Assembly: GCA_017380975.1 (NCBI GenBank)
Contig: JAFOCX010000148.1
Span: 1-10,378 of the forward strand
Source: Lachnospiraceae bacterium
GTDB lineage: Bacteria > Bacillota > Clostridia > Lachnospirales > Lachnospiraceae
Length of the DNA: 10,378 nt
Reading direction: 5' to 3'
The notes beneath the pieces were generated by a model. It was not told where the DNA came from and did no database searches. It was given only the letters and a program-made list of their open reading frames with translations. Positions 1-7,081 of this stretch are shown one piece after another. The position numbers and the translations under genes are program-made. Numbering within the stretch: the first letter of the stretch is position 1; the number at the start of each line of letters is the position of its first letter.

Positions 1-203
1 CAGTTGTAGATTTGGGGATTTCCAGCCAGGAGTATATGAGTGCGAAAAATCTGTCCCAGTTTACAGAGCTTGGAAAAGACCGTATTGCTCTGGCGGCGGA
101 TATGCGTGACTTGGCGCAGGAAAACTTTGCGATTAAGGAAGCGGCTCCGGAAGTGAAAAAACCGGAAGCGGTAAAAGAGCCGGAACCGAAAATGATATTT
201 TAG
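1..203 (+). CDS. C-terminal end of an unrecognised protein (cut by left edge)
   Basis: The reading frame is open from the left edge (first full codon at base 3) to a TAG at 201-203, so this is the tail of a longer gene. The TTG at 12 is an internal Leu codon with no ribosome binding site visible before it. About 67 residues are visible. The first part is polar and probably helical (around QFTELGKDRIALAADMRD). The last 20 or so residues are a Lys/Glu/Pro/Ala-rich low-complexity tail ending in KMIF. No domain is recognisable, and no function is assigned. It lies 31 bases before the large kinase-like gene on the same strand with no terminator between them, so the two are probably co-transcribed. 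Confidence 0.7.
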   Translation, partial: VVDLGISSQEYMSAKNLSQFTELGKDRIALAADMRDLAQENFAIKEAAPEVKKPEAVKEPEPKMIF

Positions 204-222
204 GAAATTATAGGATTGAAAC

Positions 223-228
223 AGGAGG
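223..228 (+). promoter_or_regulatory. Ribosome binding site fixing the start of the large gene
   Basis: A perfect AGGAGG lies six bases before the ATG at 235. A competing ATG at 231 sits only two bases after it, in another frame, and that frame closes after about 21 codons. Spacing and frame length therefore favour 235. Confidence 0.75.
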
Positions 229-234
229 TTATGT

Positions 235-3200
235 ATGCCGGACAAGACAGCGAACGTGAGAAACCATCTGCAAAGATATATTTTACTGATCGGTGATGCT
301 GCGACGAAAGAAGAAAGTCTGCAGACGTATGACAATCTGCTGCAGTCTTTAAATCAGTTGGCCGAAACCACAGAAGAATATTACTGGAAAAATGAAGATG
401 GCAAAATGCCGGCTTTGAAAAAAGAGGATATAGCAAAGATCCACGATGCCTACAAAAACGTGATCAAGAACTGCAGCCGTATGCTGACCATTCCGGATGA
501 ACAGTTAAAGGGAGTCCATGTGCTGGTGAGCGAACTGAGTATGTTATTAAGTCGCGATGAAGCGGCATTGGATGTAGTTTCACCTGACAAAAATATGACG
601 CTGACAGAAATACTGGAAAACGGTCGTGCCGTTACGGTTGATATCGGAGATCAGCCGGTTTCTAGCGTGGGCAATCAGTTAAGCAGCCGTATTCCTCTGC
701 AGGTGGAAGGAAATGACAATGTTGTAAGAAATGTTTATTTTACGAAAAGCAGCTTTGCAGATCCGGTGGTCAACCGTGACAGAATCCTTGCGGATTTCCG
801 TCTGAGATATCCGGAAATGACAGAAATCTTCGATCATATCGAAACGTGCGACGGGGAAACGTTTAACAGAACGATTATGGGAAGAGCGGAAGTCAATGTG
901 AAAAACATACCTGATCCTGAGAGGGCCAGAAATGCAGCTTATCAAACCTGGTCACGTTCTTTGGAGGAACTGAAGGTTCCCGGTGAAGTTACGGAAAAAT
1001 ATCAGGCAAATCCTCGCTATCCGAAAATGATGATAGAACTGACTGCCGCGATCGAGCAGTATCAAAATCTATATATACTGTATGTAGAACATAAAACAAG
1101 CATTCACACGGATAAGGATGCCAATATAGACAAGAGAAATGCTGCAATGAGTGCGGTCTCTTCTCTTATCGGAAAACCGGCTCTTCTTGCGAAAGCGGAG
1201 CCGATGATCCTGATGCAGAATGGCAAAGCAGTCTCCGGAACATTTATGGAACAGGCACCTGGCAAGGATGCATATCATCTTTCGAACGATGATCCGATGA
1301 GGGCGTATAATGGAGATGTATATGACAATCCGGAGGTATTTGCAGATATTGCGGCTATGCAGGCGCTGGATTATATTTGCGGCAATATCGATCGTCATGA
1401 AGGAAATATGTTTTATCAGTTTGGCACCGTCAACGGAAAAACAAAACTGATCGGCATTACCGGTATTGATAACGATTTGTCTTTTGGTATGACTCCGCCA
1501 ACAACCAATAACCGTATTGGCAACATGTGGGTCCAGCCGGAGCAGTTTGGTGTGCTGGATGCGGCCACTGCTGAGAAAATCCTTGCGATTGAAAAGTCTG
1601 TTCTGCAGACAACTTTGAGGGGCTATGGTCTTTCGGAAAAGGAAATTGATGCTGCATGGGAAAGAACAGCACATCTTCAGGAAAAAATCCTTGAAGGTCT
1701 TGAACATTATAAAGATAAACAGCCGGGAGAAGTGGAAGCCGGTTTCCTCAGAATCGTTTCTTCCGATGAATGGCATCATTACAATCGGGAAACATTGGCG
1801 AATGCAGGCAATAACCAGTTTAAAATGCTTGGAGAGCTCAATAACCTGATTAAAAAACATGAAGCAAGTGTACAGTCAAAAGAGAGATCGATGCAAACGA
1901 TGAACGCAAAAATCAACGATCTTTTCCAGATTGAAAACGAAGTGGTGAATGAGAAACCGCCGGTTCCGGTGGGACGCGTTCTTGGACACGGAACCATGTT
2001 AAAAGAGCCGGAAAGAAAGCATGAAGAGCCGTTAAAATTTGTGGTTCCTAATGATACAGCACTGGAGTTCACATCAGGTGCAATGAACAAACGATTCGCC
2101 TTTTCCTATGAAGATCAAAACGGGAATTTGAAGGAATGCTTCTTTACAAAAGCGAACACTTTGGAAGTCTATGAAGCAATGGATCGGGCTTTCGATGGAT
2201 TTATAGAGAGATATCCGAATAAAGAGGAATTTCTTGAGAGAATGAGAGCGTATTTTCATCGGATTGATATGCGTGGAATTGGAGAGAATGTGAGTTATAT
2301 CCCTGATTTTGAGGAACTGGGGTATGATGAAGTTGAGGCAGAAGCGTTAAAGGCGGACTTCGAGATTGAAAAACTGGTACAGATGATTGATTCGAGGATG
2401 TTCGGTGTTTTTGTGACAAATCCGGAAACGATTCTGTACGAAAACAGAAGCGCTTCTGAACGCGTAGATATGCGCAATGTGGCGATGAGTCAGATGGGTG
2501 ACAGTCTGGGAGTACCGAATTTGTTGGCAAGAACTACACCTGTGCAGATTCAGATGGGCGAAAGCATTGTAGACGGTGTCGCAATGGAACGTGCGGATGG
2601 CATAGATGTCAATAATTTAAGAAAAGGCGATATTCCTGCAGAAATTACTGATGATATTTTTGATGGTATCGGTTTGAAAAGTGTGGCAGATCTGCAGATT
2701 CTTGACTATATCTGTATGAATCTGGATCGACACACTGGAAATATGATCTATAAATTCGAAGGACTGGATACAGGGAACCCTCGTTTTGCAGGTGTACAGG
2801 GAATTGACAATGACTGTTCAGTTATTGGTATATGTCCGAAACCGGATCAAGGAGTGGGCATTAAAGGTGTTGCACTGGATCAGATCACTGTCATTTCAGA
2901 AACAATGGCGGAAAAGGTCCTTCATATGCAGGCAGAGGATATTTCCAACACGCTGTCAGATACGACGCTCAACAAAAAAGAAATCATTGCCGCACAGCAG
3001 CGTCTGGCACGTCTTCAGGATGCCATTGAAAATAAGAAGGTAAGGATTGTCAGTGATGAGGAATGGAAGGACATGAAACTGAACGATCTTGCCACGTACA
3101 AAAACTTATTTGGCCGTGTGAAAGAAGCAAGGGAACGAATGAAGAATCCTCGGGAAAAAGCGCGCAAGACGGTTTCTTTTGAAAAGATTGACCGCGTGGA

Positions 3201-4134
3201 GCGATTCGAGAAGGCTGCTCTGGACAACCAGGCTATCGACAAGTATATGTCAGCAGCCAAAGAAGGATTTGAAAACGATATGCTTGAAATTGCAAAGGCC
3301 GCAAAGCCATTCAATGAAATGGATGAAAAGGATGTATTTCTGGCTGCGAAAGAGAATCTGAAACTGCTCAGTAGAATGATCGACAAAGCAGATCCTTCTA
3401 TGATGAGATCTTCAAAAGAATTCAGACACATGAAAAAACAGTGTGAATGGGCATCAAAAACCGTACAGCGCATGGAACGCGACATGAAGCGGAATCATAC
3501 GACTGAGCCAAGTGCGGAACAGTCACAGAGTCTCTTTGAGAGTATTGCAGTGCTGAAACGTACTGCGAGTAGCTATGAGATGTACAAAATCGATGCTCTG
3601 GATGGACATGATGGAAATAAGATTGAACAAGCGAGACTGACGGCTGCAAGGATCGTAGAAGCTGTTTCAGAAAAGCTTTGCGTAGGATTCAGGGCCAATG
3701 CAAAAGCAAGAAATCTTGAACTTCATACCGGTCGTACACTGAATCGTGAGATCAAAACTGTGATCAATGAGATGAAATCACCGGATTTTGATAAAGCGGA
3801 CAGAGGAAGATCCTTTGCAAAGATCATCTATTTAAAGACGATCGTAGAGAACTCTGCAAAGCTGAAAAAATCCAATTCTCTTACCTCGGCATTAAATGAG
3901 AAGTCAATCGAGAAAGGAATCGCTCAGATCACAAAGAACAAAGCGTTCGAACGTTTTATGAACAGACCGCAGGAAAACCTGTTGACGATGCTTGAAAGCA
4001 AAAACGGACTGCCGTTTTACCAGGAGTTCCGCAGAGACTATGCAGCAGCCCTTGCAGAAACAGGCAGAGAAAATATTAAGGATTCGGCAGAAGCTGTTAA
4101 GCAGCCGAACGCTCCGGTTTTTCGAGGTCCGTAA
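235..4134 (+). CDS. Large protein with two tandem kinase-like domains, function unknown
   Basis: This 1299-residue protein has no signal peptide or membrane segment, so it is probably cytosolic unless exported by a leaderless route. Residues 1-125 look helical. Two diverged copies of one module follow. Copy 1 (about 145-513) has FTK with K171, RNAAMS at 301-306, GTFMEQA at 335-341, DRHEGN at 386-391, GIDND at 410-414 and RIVSSDEW at 506-513. Copy 2 (about 610-944) has FFTK with K639, RNVAMS at 747-752, GVAMERA at 781-787, DRHTGN at 831-836, GIDND at 856-860 and RIVSDEEW at 937-944. A Pro-rich linker (573-600) joins them, and residues 950-1299 are charged and probably helical. DRHxxN followed about 26 residues later by DN(D/G) resembles the catalytic loop and metal site of PI3/PI4-kinase-like and HipA-like enzymes. 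The FTK lysine would bind ATP and ME.A would be the hinge. The motifs and duplication are visible in the sequence; kinase activity is inferred and the substrate unknown. It could also be an AMP-transferase or pseudokinase. Confidence 0.85.
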   Translation: MPDKTANVRNHLQRYILLIGDAATKEESLQTYDNLLQSLNQLAETTEEYYWKNEDGKMPALKKEDIAKIHDAYKNVIKNCSRMLTIPDEQLKGVHVLVSELSMLLSRDEAALDVVSPDKNMTLTEILENGRAVTVDIGDQPVSSVGNQLSSRIPLQVEGNDNVVRNVYFTKSSFADPVVNRDRILADFRLRYPEMTEIFDHIETCDGETFNRTIMGRAEVNVKNIPDPERARNAAYQTWSRSLEELKVPGEVTEKYQANPRYPKMMIELTAAIEQYQNLYILYVEHKTSIHTDKDANIDKRNAAMSAVSSLIGKPALLAKAEPMILMQNGKAVSGTFMEQAPGKDAYHLSNDDPMRAYNGDVYDNPEVFADIAAMQALDYICGNIDRHEGNMFYQFGTVNGKTKLIGITGIDNDLSFGMTPPTTNNRIGNMWVQPEQFGVLDAATAEKILAIEKSVLQTTLRGYGLSEKEIDAAWERTAHLQEKILEGLEHYKDKQPGEVEAGFLRIVSSDEWHHYNRETLANAGNNQFKMLGELNNLIKKHEASVQSKERSMQTMNAKINDLFQIENEVVNEKPPVPVGRVLGHGTMLKEPERKHEEPLKFVVPNDTALEFTSGAMNKRFAFSYEDQNGNLKECFFTKANTLEVYEAMDRAFDGFIERYPNKEEFLERMRAYFHRIDMRGIGENVSYIPDFEELGYDEVEAEALKADFEIEKLVQMIDSRMFGVFVTNPETILYENRSASERVDMRNVAMSQMGDSLGVPNLLARTTPVQIQMGESIVDGVAMERADGIDVNNLRKGDIPAEITDDIFDGIGLKSVADLQILDYICMNLDRHTGNMIYKFEGLDTGNPRFAGVQGIDNDCSVIGICPKPDQGVGIKGVALDQITVISETMAEKVLHMQAEDISNTLSDTTLNKKEIIAAQQRLARLQDAIENKKVRIVSDEEWKDMKLNDLATYKNLFGRVKEARERMKNPREKARKTVSFEKIDRVERFEKAALDNQAIDKYMSAAKEGFENDMLEIAKAAKPFNEMDEKDVFLAAKENLKLLSRMIDKADPSMMRSSKEFRHMKKQCEWASKTVQRMERDMKRNHTTEPSAEQSQSLFESIAVLKRTASSYEMYKIDALDGHDGNKIEQARLTAARIVEAVSEKLCVGFRANAKARNLELHTGRTLNREIKTVINEMKSPDFDKADRGRSFAKIIYLKTIVENSAKLKKSNSLTSALNEKSIEKGIAQITKNKAFERFMNRPQENLLTMLESKNGLPFYQEFRRDYAAALAETGRENIKDSAEAVKQPNAPVFRGP

Positions 4135-4193
4135 TTTGTGAGGAAAAGAAGCCTGTTATCTGAGTCTGTTTCAAAAAATGTACAGAAAAAGCA

Positions 4194-4221
4194 TTGATTA
4201 TTAGGAAAAATTTGGTATAAT
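4194..4221 (+). promoter_or_regulatory. Sigma-A-type promoter of the mgl operon
   Basis: A -35 box TTGATT (4194-4199) is followed by a 16-base spacer and a perfect -10 TATAAT (4216-4221). The TGG before the -10 gives an extended -10. Transcription would start near 4228, leaving a leader of about 55 bases before mglB. It is the best promoter match in the 148-base gap after the large gene. No clear terminator for the large gene was found in that gap. Confidence 0.75.
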
Positions 4222-4239
4222 GTAACTATCATAGAGGTG

Positions 4240-4264
4240 TTGTGTAGCAATGTAATCTATACAA
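4240..4264 (+). promoter_or_regulatory. Inverted repeat in the mglB leader (possible operator or hairpin)
   Basis: Arms TTGTGTAG (4240-4247) and CTATACAA (4257-4264) are separated by nine bases. They pair over eight positions in RNA, counting one G-U pair, and match 7 of 8 as DNA. The site lies just after the predicted transcription start and just before the ribosome binding site, where a repressor or an RNA structure could act. It does not match a standard catabolite-repressor (cre) or GalR/LacI operator that I recognise. Its functional role is inferred. Confidence 0.35.
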
Positions 4265-4282
4265 AGAGAGGGGTAATTTACT

Positions 4283-5452
4283 ATGAAAAAAAGATTATTA
4301 GCAGCAGGTTTAGCAGGTGCTATGGCTCTTAGCCTTACAGCTTGCGGCGCAAAAGAAGAGACAGCAGCAACAACAGCAGCTCCGGCAGCAACAGAGGCAG
4401 CAAAAGAAGCTGCAACAGAAGCAGCTCCGGCAGCAGATGATGCAAAGGTAGTTGTATTCTGGTACGACGAGTCCGACGTTTACCTTGGTTCCGTTCGTGA
4501 CGCTATGAACAAAGAGTTCGAAGCTCTCGGAATCACTCCGGACAACCAGTTCGCAGCAAACAACCAGTCCACACAGATCGACCAGATCAACACAGCGATC
4601 GCTGGCGGTGCTGATATCCTTGTAGTTAACCAGGTAACATCCGGTGCTTCCGATACAGCAGAAGATATCATCGCAGCAGCTGGCGATATCCCGGTTCTTT
4701 TCTTCAACCGTGCGATCGGTACAGATGGTTCTGACGTAGCAGTTCTTGAGGCTAACAGCACAATCGCATTCATCGGTACAGATGCTCCGGCAGCTGGTCA
4801 TATGCAGGGTAAGATGATCGGTGACTACGCAGTAGCTAACTTCGATGCAATCGACCTTAACAAAGATGGTTCCATCTCCTACGCTATGTTCAAAGGTGAT
4901 GAGGCTAACGTAGAGGCTATCTACCGTACACAGTATGGTCTTGAGGATGCTAACGCAGTTCTTGAGGCAGCTGGTAAACCGGCACTTGTATACTTCGACG
5001 CAGCTAACACAGACTGCTACCAGGTTGACCAGGGTGGTGCTTGGTCCGCAGCAGCTGCAAAAGAGTACATGGATACAAACTTCGTTTCCTACAACGAGGC
5101 TAACGGCAACATGATCGAGCTCATCATCTGTAACAACGACGGTATGGCTGAAGGCGCTATCGCTTCCCTTCAGGAGAAAGGTTACAACACAGGCGACGGT
5201 CACGTAGTTCCGGTATTCGGTGTTGACGCTACAGATAACGCAAAAGCTCTTATCGCTGAAGGCGCTATGACAGGTACAATTAAACAGGATGCTCAGGGTA
5301 TGGCAGCAGCTGTTGCTCAGTCCGCGAAAGCAATCGTTGACGGTACAGCTCCGGCAGAGGCTCTTGCTGGTCTTAAAGATGAGCGTTTCTCCCTTGATGC
5401 TGAGTGTGCTTCCAAACTTTACGTTGCATACGCTCCGTACACAGGTGAATAA
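4283..5452 (+). CDS. mglB: Galactose/glucose-binding lipoprotein of an ABC transporter
   Basis: This is the extracytoplasmic sugar-binding protein that delivers galactose, methyl-galactoside or glucose to MglAC. It has 389 residues. A lipoprotein signal ends in the lipobox LTAC with the lipidated Cys at 21. An Ala/Glu/Thr/Pro linker (about 25-54, including a 15-base direct repeat at 4376-4390 and 4421-4435) tethers a periplasmic-binding-protein fold of family 1. DLNKDGSIS at 191-199 corresponds to the EF-hand-like calcium loop of E. coli MglB (DLNKDG...). YDESDVY (61-67), R215, W254, NND (284-286) and GVDA (313-316) fit ligand-site positions of that protein. Three expected ligand residues appear changed: His to N209, Asp to E211 and Asn to Q335. 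AGGGG at 4269-4273 precedes the ATG by nine bases. Codon choice is strongly biased (UCC, AUC, GGU and GCA recur), consistent with high expression. The exact sugar preference is not certain. Confidence 0.92.
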   Translation: MKKRLLAAGLAGAMALSLTACGAKEETAATTAAPAATEAAKEAATEAAPAADDAKVVVFWYDESDVYLGSVRDAMNKEFEALGITPDNQFAANNQSTQIDQINTAIAGGADILVVNQVTSGASDTAEDIIAAAGDIPVLFFNRAIGTDGSDVAVLEANSTIAFIGTDAPAAGHMQGKMIGDYAVANFDAIDLNKDGSISYAMFKGDEANVEAIYRTQYGLEDANAVLEAAGKPALVYFDAANTDCYQVDQGGAWSAAAAKEYMDTNFVSYNEANGNMIELIICNNDGMAEGAIASLQEKGYNTGDGHVVPVFGVDATDNAKALIAEGAMTGTIKQDAQGMAAAVAQSAKAIVDGTAPAEALAGLKDERFSLDAECASKLYVAYAPYTGE

Positions 5453-5485
5453 TTAACAGACATAGAATTTAACTTCTGAAAACAG

Positions 5486-5520
5486 GGGCAGCTGTCGCGA
5501 AGGCGGCAGTTGCCCATTTT
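5486..5520 (+). terminator. Intercistronic hairpin between mglB and mglA (partial terminator or mRNA stabiliser)
   Basis: A 13-base-pair stem pairs 5486-5498 with 5503-5515. It contains two G-U pairs and is closed by a GAAG loop. Only ATTTT follows, a short U-tract. A strong stem with weak U-run between binding-protein and ATPase genes fits partial termination or protection of the mglB mRNA 3' end, giving more MglB than MglAC. The stem is visible in the sequence; its role is inferred from similar transporter operons. Confidence 0.6.
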
Positions 5521-5546
5521 CATATCATGATATGATTTGTAAACAA
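5521..5546 (+). repeat. Two adjacent palindromes before mglA
   Basis: CATATCATGATATG (5521-5534) is a perfect 14-base palindrome. TTGT-AA-ACAA (5537-5546) is a second short palindrome right after it. TGATATGAT within the first also resembles an extended -10, but the nearest -35 candidate (TTGCCC, 5510-5515) is poor, has a 15-base spacer and lies inside the hairpin stem. They may be protein-binding sites or chance AT-rich symmetry. Confidence 0.3.
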
Positions 5547-5569
5547 TCTAGAAAAGGAGGAAAGGCAAC

Positions 5570-7069
5570 ATGGAGCAGAACACTCTGCTGAAAATGGTAG
5601 GAATCACCAAAACATTCCCGGGCGTAAAAGCTTTAGATGGCGTAAACCTTGAAGTAAAACATGGTACCGTACATGCGCTGATGGGAGAAAACGGTGCCGG
5701 AAAATCCACGTTGATGAAATGCCTCTTTGGTATGTACGCCAAGGACGGCGGACAGATTTATCTGGAAGGCCAGGAAATCAATTTCAAAAACAGTAAAGAA
5801 GCCCTCGATAACGGTGTTGCCATGGTGCATCAGGAACTGAACCAGGCTCTGAAGCGCAGTGTTATGGATAACCTCTGGCTTGGCCGTTATCCAACCATCG
5901 GCGGTATTGCTGTAAATGAGAAGAAGATGTACGAGGATACGATGGCTGTGTTTAAAGAACTGGACATTGAAGTAGATCCGTACCGTATTATGAGCACGAT
6001 GCCGGTTTCCCAAAGACAGATGGTAGAGATTGCAAAGGCAGTTTCTTATAACTCTAAAGTTATCGTATTTGATGAGCCGACCTCTTCTCTGACAGAAGAA
6101 GAAGTAGAGCATCTTTTCAAGATCATCAATATGCTTCGCGACAGAGGTGTAGGTATTATCTACATTTCTCATAAGATGGCGGAGATCAAACGTATTTCCG
6201 ATTACATCACTGTTATGCGTGATGGTAAGTGGATCGCGACAGAGCGCTCCGAGGATCTGGAGATGCAGGATATTATCCGACTGATGGTAGGTCGTGAACT
6301 GACAAACCAGTTCCCGCCGAAGACTAATACTCCGGGTGAAGTATATCTGAAGGTAGAAGGAATTACCGGTATGTACAACCAGCTGAAAGACGTTTCCTTC
6401 GAAGCAAGAAGAGGCGAGATTGTTGGTCTTGCAGGTCTGGATGCTTCCGGACGTACAGAGACTCTTGAGAGTATCTTTGGTATTCGTACACGTAAAGAAG
6501 GCAAGATCACTCTGGATGGAAAAGAGTGCCTGAACCGCAATGCGCGTGAATCTATTAAAAACGGTTTCGCTCTGTTAACAGAGGCACGTCGTGCAACAGG
6601 TATTTTCGGTGTTCTGGATATCAAGGCCAATACGGTTATTTCCAGCTTAAAACGCCATAAACGTTTTGGTGTTTACCTGAGCGAAAAGTCTCAGCGTGAG
6701 GATACACAGTATTATATTGATGCAATGCGTACCAAAACTCCGTCTCAGGAGACGAAGATCCGCACCCTTTCCGGTGGTAACCAGCAGAAGGTTATCATTG
6801 GACGTTGGCTTTTAACAGAGCCGGAAGTTCTTCTGCTGGATGAACCGACTCGCGGTATCGATGTTGGTGCGAAGTATGAAATTTACCAGTTGATCCTGGA
6901 TCTTGCAAATAATGGCAAGACTGTTCTGATGGTTTCTTCAGAAATGCCGGAGCTTCTTGGTGTTTGTGACCGTATCGTTGTTATGTCCGGCGGACGTGTA
7001 GCCGGCGAAGTGGATGCGCGCAATACAACGCAGGAAGAAATTATGACTCTGGCTGCGAAATTCGCTTAG
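5570..7069 (+). CDS. mglA: Galactose/methyl-galactoside ABC transporter, double ATP-binding subunit
   Basis: This is the cytoplasmic ATPase that powers sugar import through MglC. It has 499 residues, the usual length for the MglA/RbsA/XylG class of fused double ATPases. Domain 1 has Walker A GENGAGKST (39-47), a non-canonical signature PVSQRQMVEI (145-154, typical of this class) and Walker B VIVFDEPTS with D168 and E169. Domain 2 has a degenerate Walker A (GLAGLDASGRTE, 286-297, lacking the GKS/T), a canonical LSGGNQQK (400-407) and Walker B LLLDEPTRGID with D424 and E425. This asymmetry is normal in the family. AAGGAGG (5554-5560) lies nine bases before the ATG. The neighbours mglB and mglC support the galactose assignment; the sequence alone would not exclude ribose or another sugar. 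Confidence 0.93.
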   Translation: MEQNTLLKMVGITKTFPGVKALDGVNLEVKHGTVHALMGENGAGKSTLMKCLFGMYAKDGGQIYLEGQEINFKNSKEALDNGVAMVHQELNQALKRSVMDNLWLGRYPTIGGIAVNEKKMYEDTMAVFKELDIEVDPYRIMSTMPVSQRQMVEIAKAVSYNSKVIVFDEPTSSLTEEEVEHLFKIINMLRDRGVGIIYISHKMAEIKRISDYITVMRDGKWIATERSEDLEMQDIIRLMVGRELTNQFPPKTNTPGEVYLKVEGITGMYNQLKDVSFEARRGEIVGLAGLDASGRTETLESIFGIRTRKEGKITLDGKECLNRNARESIKNGFALLTEARRATGIFGVLDIKANTVISSLKRHKRFGVYLSEKSQREDTQYYIDAMRTKTPSQETKIRTLSGGNQQKVIIGRWLLTEPEVLLLDEPTRGIDVGAKYEIYQLILDLANNGKTVLMVSSEMPELLGVCDRIVVMSGGRVAGEVDARNTTQEEIMTLAAKFA

Positions 7070-7073
7070 GAGG
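7068..7073 (+). promoter_or_regulatory. Ribosome binding site of mglC overlapping the mglA stop
   Basis: AGGAGG shares its first two bases with the TAG stop of mglA (7067-7069) and lies eight bases before a GTG at 7082. This supports the GTG rather than the internal ATG at 7103-7105, which has no such site. The arrangement favours re-initiation by ribosomes leaving mglA. Confidence 0.75.
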
Positions 7074-7081
7074 TAAAAAAC

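Noticed and set aside
231..296. Short frame starting at the ATG at 231, overlapping the start of the large gene
   Set aside because: It ends after about 21 codons, and the ribosome binding site is too close (two bases) to serve it.
1069..1860. Open frame of 263 codons on the minus strand opposite the kinase-like gene
   Set aside because: The opposite strand codes clear repeated kinase-like motifs over this span. The minus-strand product has no recognisable domain and no good ribosome binding site was seen.
4135..4193. Terminator for the large kinase-like gene
   Set aside because: I looked for a GC-rich stem with a U-run after the stop and found none convincing. Transcription may continue into mglB or end outside a recognisable structure.
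4376..4435. Direct 15-base repeat as a mobile-element or recombination signal
   Set aside because: The two copies lie in the Ala/Glu/Thr linker of mglB and reflect repeated codons for similar residues, not an inserted element.
4310..5203. Open frame of 297 codons on the minus strand opposite mglB
   Set aside because: It lies wholly inside mglB, is very rich in Cys, Val and Ser, lacks any domain, and is explained by the strong codon bias of mglB removing reverse-strand stops.
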